Part shown: one piece after another, positions 21,977 through 23,558 of the stretch
How positions within the stretch are numbered: position 1 is the stretch's first letter
Layout of the letters: the number at the start of each line of letters is the position of its first letter
Origin: Gammaproteobacteria bacterium RIFCSPHIGHO2_02_FULL_42_13
GTDB taxonomy: Bacteria; Pseudomonadota; Gammaproteobacteria; UBA12402
DNA length: 23,558 nucleotides
Reading direction: 5' to 3'
NCBI GenBank assembly: GCA_001801405.1
Contig: MGXQ01000056.1
Span: 1 to 23,558, forward strand
Position numbers and translations under genes: made by a program
Notes under the pieces: model-generated
Told to the model about the DNA's origin: nothing
The model's database searches: none
Seen by the model: only the letters and a program-made list of their open reading frames with translations

Positions 21977-23305
21977 ATGAAACGAAAACTTTATCAGTCG
22001 CTCCTGCACTGGAAACAGAAGAAAAATCGTAACCCATTGATTTTAAATGGAGTTCGTCAGGTTGGAAAAACTTACTTACTTCGCAAATTCGGCGAGGAAC
22101 ATTTTCCAAAATATCACTATCTCAATTTTGAAAAAAATATCGCTCTCGACAAGATTTTTGAGCCCGACCTCGATCCGCACCGCATTATCAACGAAATTCA
22201 GCTGTTTCTACGCACGACCATCAATGCTCATGAAGATCTTTTAATCTTTGATGAAATACAAGCCTCTCCTCGTGCACTAACCAGCTTAAAATATTTTTGC
22301 GAGGACATGTCTGAATTAGCGCTTTGCAGCGCTGGCTCTCTCTTAGGCATACATTTAAACGAACAATCATATCCAGTCGGTAAAACCGATTCCTTAACGT
22401 TACATCCTATGTCATTTGAAGAGTTTTTATTGGCCACAAGTGACAAACAGACAGCAGAATTCTTTCAATCTATTCAGTTAGATTCAAAAATTTCTGCTAT
22501 CGCTCACGAGCGTTTATGGCAGCAATTAAAAATCTATTTTGTCGTCGGCGGACTACCGGAGGTGGTTGCACTTTACAACGACCAAAAAGCAGATTTCTAT
22601 GCGGCAACCGTACAAGTCAGACAAAAACAAAATGAATTAATTAAAGATTATTATGCGGATATGGCAAAACATTCGGGCAAGGTGAATGCAATGCATTTAG
22701 ATCGCTTATGGCGCAACGTACCGATACAGCTAGCCTATGCACAACATGGGGCAGCCACCAAGTTTAAATTTAAGGGTATTGTGCCCGGGATAGATCGTTA
22801 TGCCCGTCTAGTAAACGTTTTAGATTGGCTAGAAAATGCGGGCTTAATTATTAAAACTTATCTCGCCAATAAAGCAAGAACACCTTTAGTAGCACACACC
22901 AAAGAAAATACATTTAAACTATTCATGTTTGATGTTGGTATTTTAGGTGCAATTGACGATATCGAGCCAAAAACGATATTAGACTATGATTATGGCTCTT
23001 ACAAAGGCTATTTTGCAGAAAACTTCGTTGCACAAGAGTTTTTATGCGCGGCAGATAAGCAATTATTCGGTTGGCAAGAAGGCACATCAGAAATTGAATT
23101 TATTAAGCAAATAGAAAATGAAATCATTCCCATAGAAGTAAAATCGGGGTGGATAACGCAAGCAAAAAGCCTTAAAGTATTTGCAGACAAATATCATCCC
23201 GCTTACCGTGTTGTTTTGAGCGCAAACAACCTATATATTGATCATACAAATAAAATACATCGTTATCCACTTTATCTCGCAGGAAAATTTCCATTAACAT
23301 CATGA
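21977..23305 (+). CDS. AAA_14/DUF4143-type ATPase
   Basis: A P-loop ATPase of a family common in bacteria and archaea, of unsettled function, with a C-terminal nuclease-like fold. It is 442 residues: Walker A GVRQVGKT (25-32), Walker B LLIFDEIQ (88-95), a sensor-like LCSAGSLLG, LHPMSFEEFLLA, the GGLPEVV stretch, and a DUF4143 region with YFAENFVAQEFL, SEIEFI and IEVKSG (386-391), consistent with a PD-(D/E)XK core. I chose ATG 21977 (MKRKLYQ), which matches the family's usual start; there is no Shine-Dalgarno. An in-frame GTG at 21938 would add 13 residues inside the operator-like region and is less likely. The stop overlaps the rsmE start (ATGA). Confidence 0.92.
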   Translation: MKRKLYQSLLHWKQKKNRNPLILNGVRQVGKTYLLRKFGEEHFPKYHYLNFEKNIALDKIFEPDLDPHRIINEIQLFLRTTINAHEDLLIFDEIQASPRALTSLKYFCEDMSELALCSAGSLLGIHLNEQSYPVGKTDSLTLHPMSFEEFLLATSDKQTAEFFQSIQLDSKISAIAHERLWQQLKIYFVVGGLPEVVALYNDQKADFYAATVQVRQKQNELIKDYYADMAKHSGKVNAMHLDRLWRNVPIQLAYAQHGAATKFKFKGIVPGIDRYARLVNVLDWLENAGLIIKTYLANKARTPLVAHTKENTFKLFMFDVGILGAIDDIEPKTILDYDYGSYKGYFAENFVAQEFLCAADKQLFGWQEGTSEIEFIKQIENEIIPIEVKSGWITQAKSLKVFADKYHPAYRVVLSANNLYIDHTNKIHRYPLYLAGKFPLTS

Positions 23306-23558
23306 GAATATCCAGACTACACCAAAACATCGACCTGCCCGAAAACACCGCCGTTACATTAACAGATGATGCGGCGCATTATCTTTCGCATGTATTGCGT
23401 TTATCGATTAACGATCCAATTATTATTTTTAATGGGCGCGGCGGTGAATATGACGCAAAAATTATTGCTCATCAAAAAAAACAGATGCAGATACAAATTG
23501 GAAAATTTCATGCGACTGATCGCGAATCACCGTGCAACATACATCTCGCGCAATGTCT
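23302..23558 (+). CDS. rsmE: 16S rRNA m3U1498 methyltransferase RsmE, N-terminal part (3' end outside window)
   Basis: SPOUT-family enzyme that methylates U1498 of 16S rRNA. The 85 visible residues match the RsmE N-terminus: MRISRLHQNIDL, a PUA-like domain with DDAAHYLSHVLRL and IIIFNGRGGEYDAKI, and the linker ATDRESPCNIHLAQC that leads into the methyltransferase domain (E. coli has DDRESPLHIHLGQ at the same place). The ATG overlaps the ATPase stop by 4 bp, so its translation is probably coupled to that gene. No ribosome site of its own is evident. Confidence 0.95.
   Translation, partial: MRISRLHQNIDLPENTAVTLTDDAAHYLSHVLRLSINDPIIIFNGRGGEYDAKIIAHQKKQMQIQIGKFHATDRESPCNIHLAQC

Overview
The window comes from an AT-rich gammaproteobacterial chromosome. 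RpoH, transketolase, FtsY/E/X, MetK and RsmE all read like gammaproteobacterial orthologues. The AT-rich codon use, dispersed palindromic repeats, a large orphan membrane protein and half-size transporters would fit a host-associated lineage such as Legionellales/Coxiellaceae. That placement is an inference, because no rRNA or other lineage marker is present.

Layout. (1) 1-3129, + strand: the end of ftsY, then overlapping ftsE and ftsX, a 234-bp gap with five copies of a 13-bp palindrome, and rpoH, whose last codons lie inside a dispersed repeat. (2) 3130-4506: a repeat-rich convergent gap, then two small minus-strand genes. One encodes a secreted His-rich, beta-helix-like protein. The other encodes a 63-residue Cys-containing peptide with the look of a RiPP or metal-binding precursor and its own terminator. 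(3) 4507-8813, + strand: a six-helix MFS-type protein, a nitroreductase, and an SsuBC/TauBC-like ABC importer (fused permease plus ATPase with a C-terminal extension) with no binding protein in view. (4) 8917-13478, + strand: a tightly packed four-gene MacAB-TolC-like operon (outer-membrane channel, adaptor, ATPase, permease), followed by a second repeat cluster at a convergent junction. (5) 13784-17963, - strand: a tkt-gap-pgk sugar-phosphate operon, preceded on the same strand by a 743-residue membrane protein of unknown function (18065-20296). (6) 20469-23558, + strand: an 85-residue unknown protein and metK, then an AAA_14/DUF4143-type ATPase behind an operator-like palindrome, overlapping the start of rsmE by 4 bp.

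How the genes fit together. ftsY-ftsE-ftsX-rpoH is the classic enterobacterial-type order linking membrane targeting, division and heat shock. tkt-gap-pgk couples the pentose-phosphate branch to lower glycolysis. The tripartite pump is complete within the window.

The most unusual material is non-coding or small: the palindrome cluster before rpoH, dispersed hairpins whose arms co-vary (one reaching into rpoH), a nested repeat at 13634-13778, two promoters placed so that the mRNA would begin at or next to the ATG (rpoH and the ATPase), and the small peptide gene. I found no tRNA, rRNA, CRISPR array or transposase gene.
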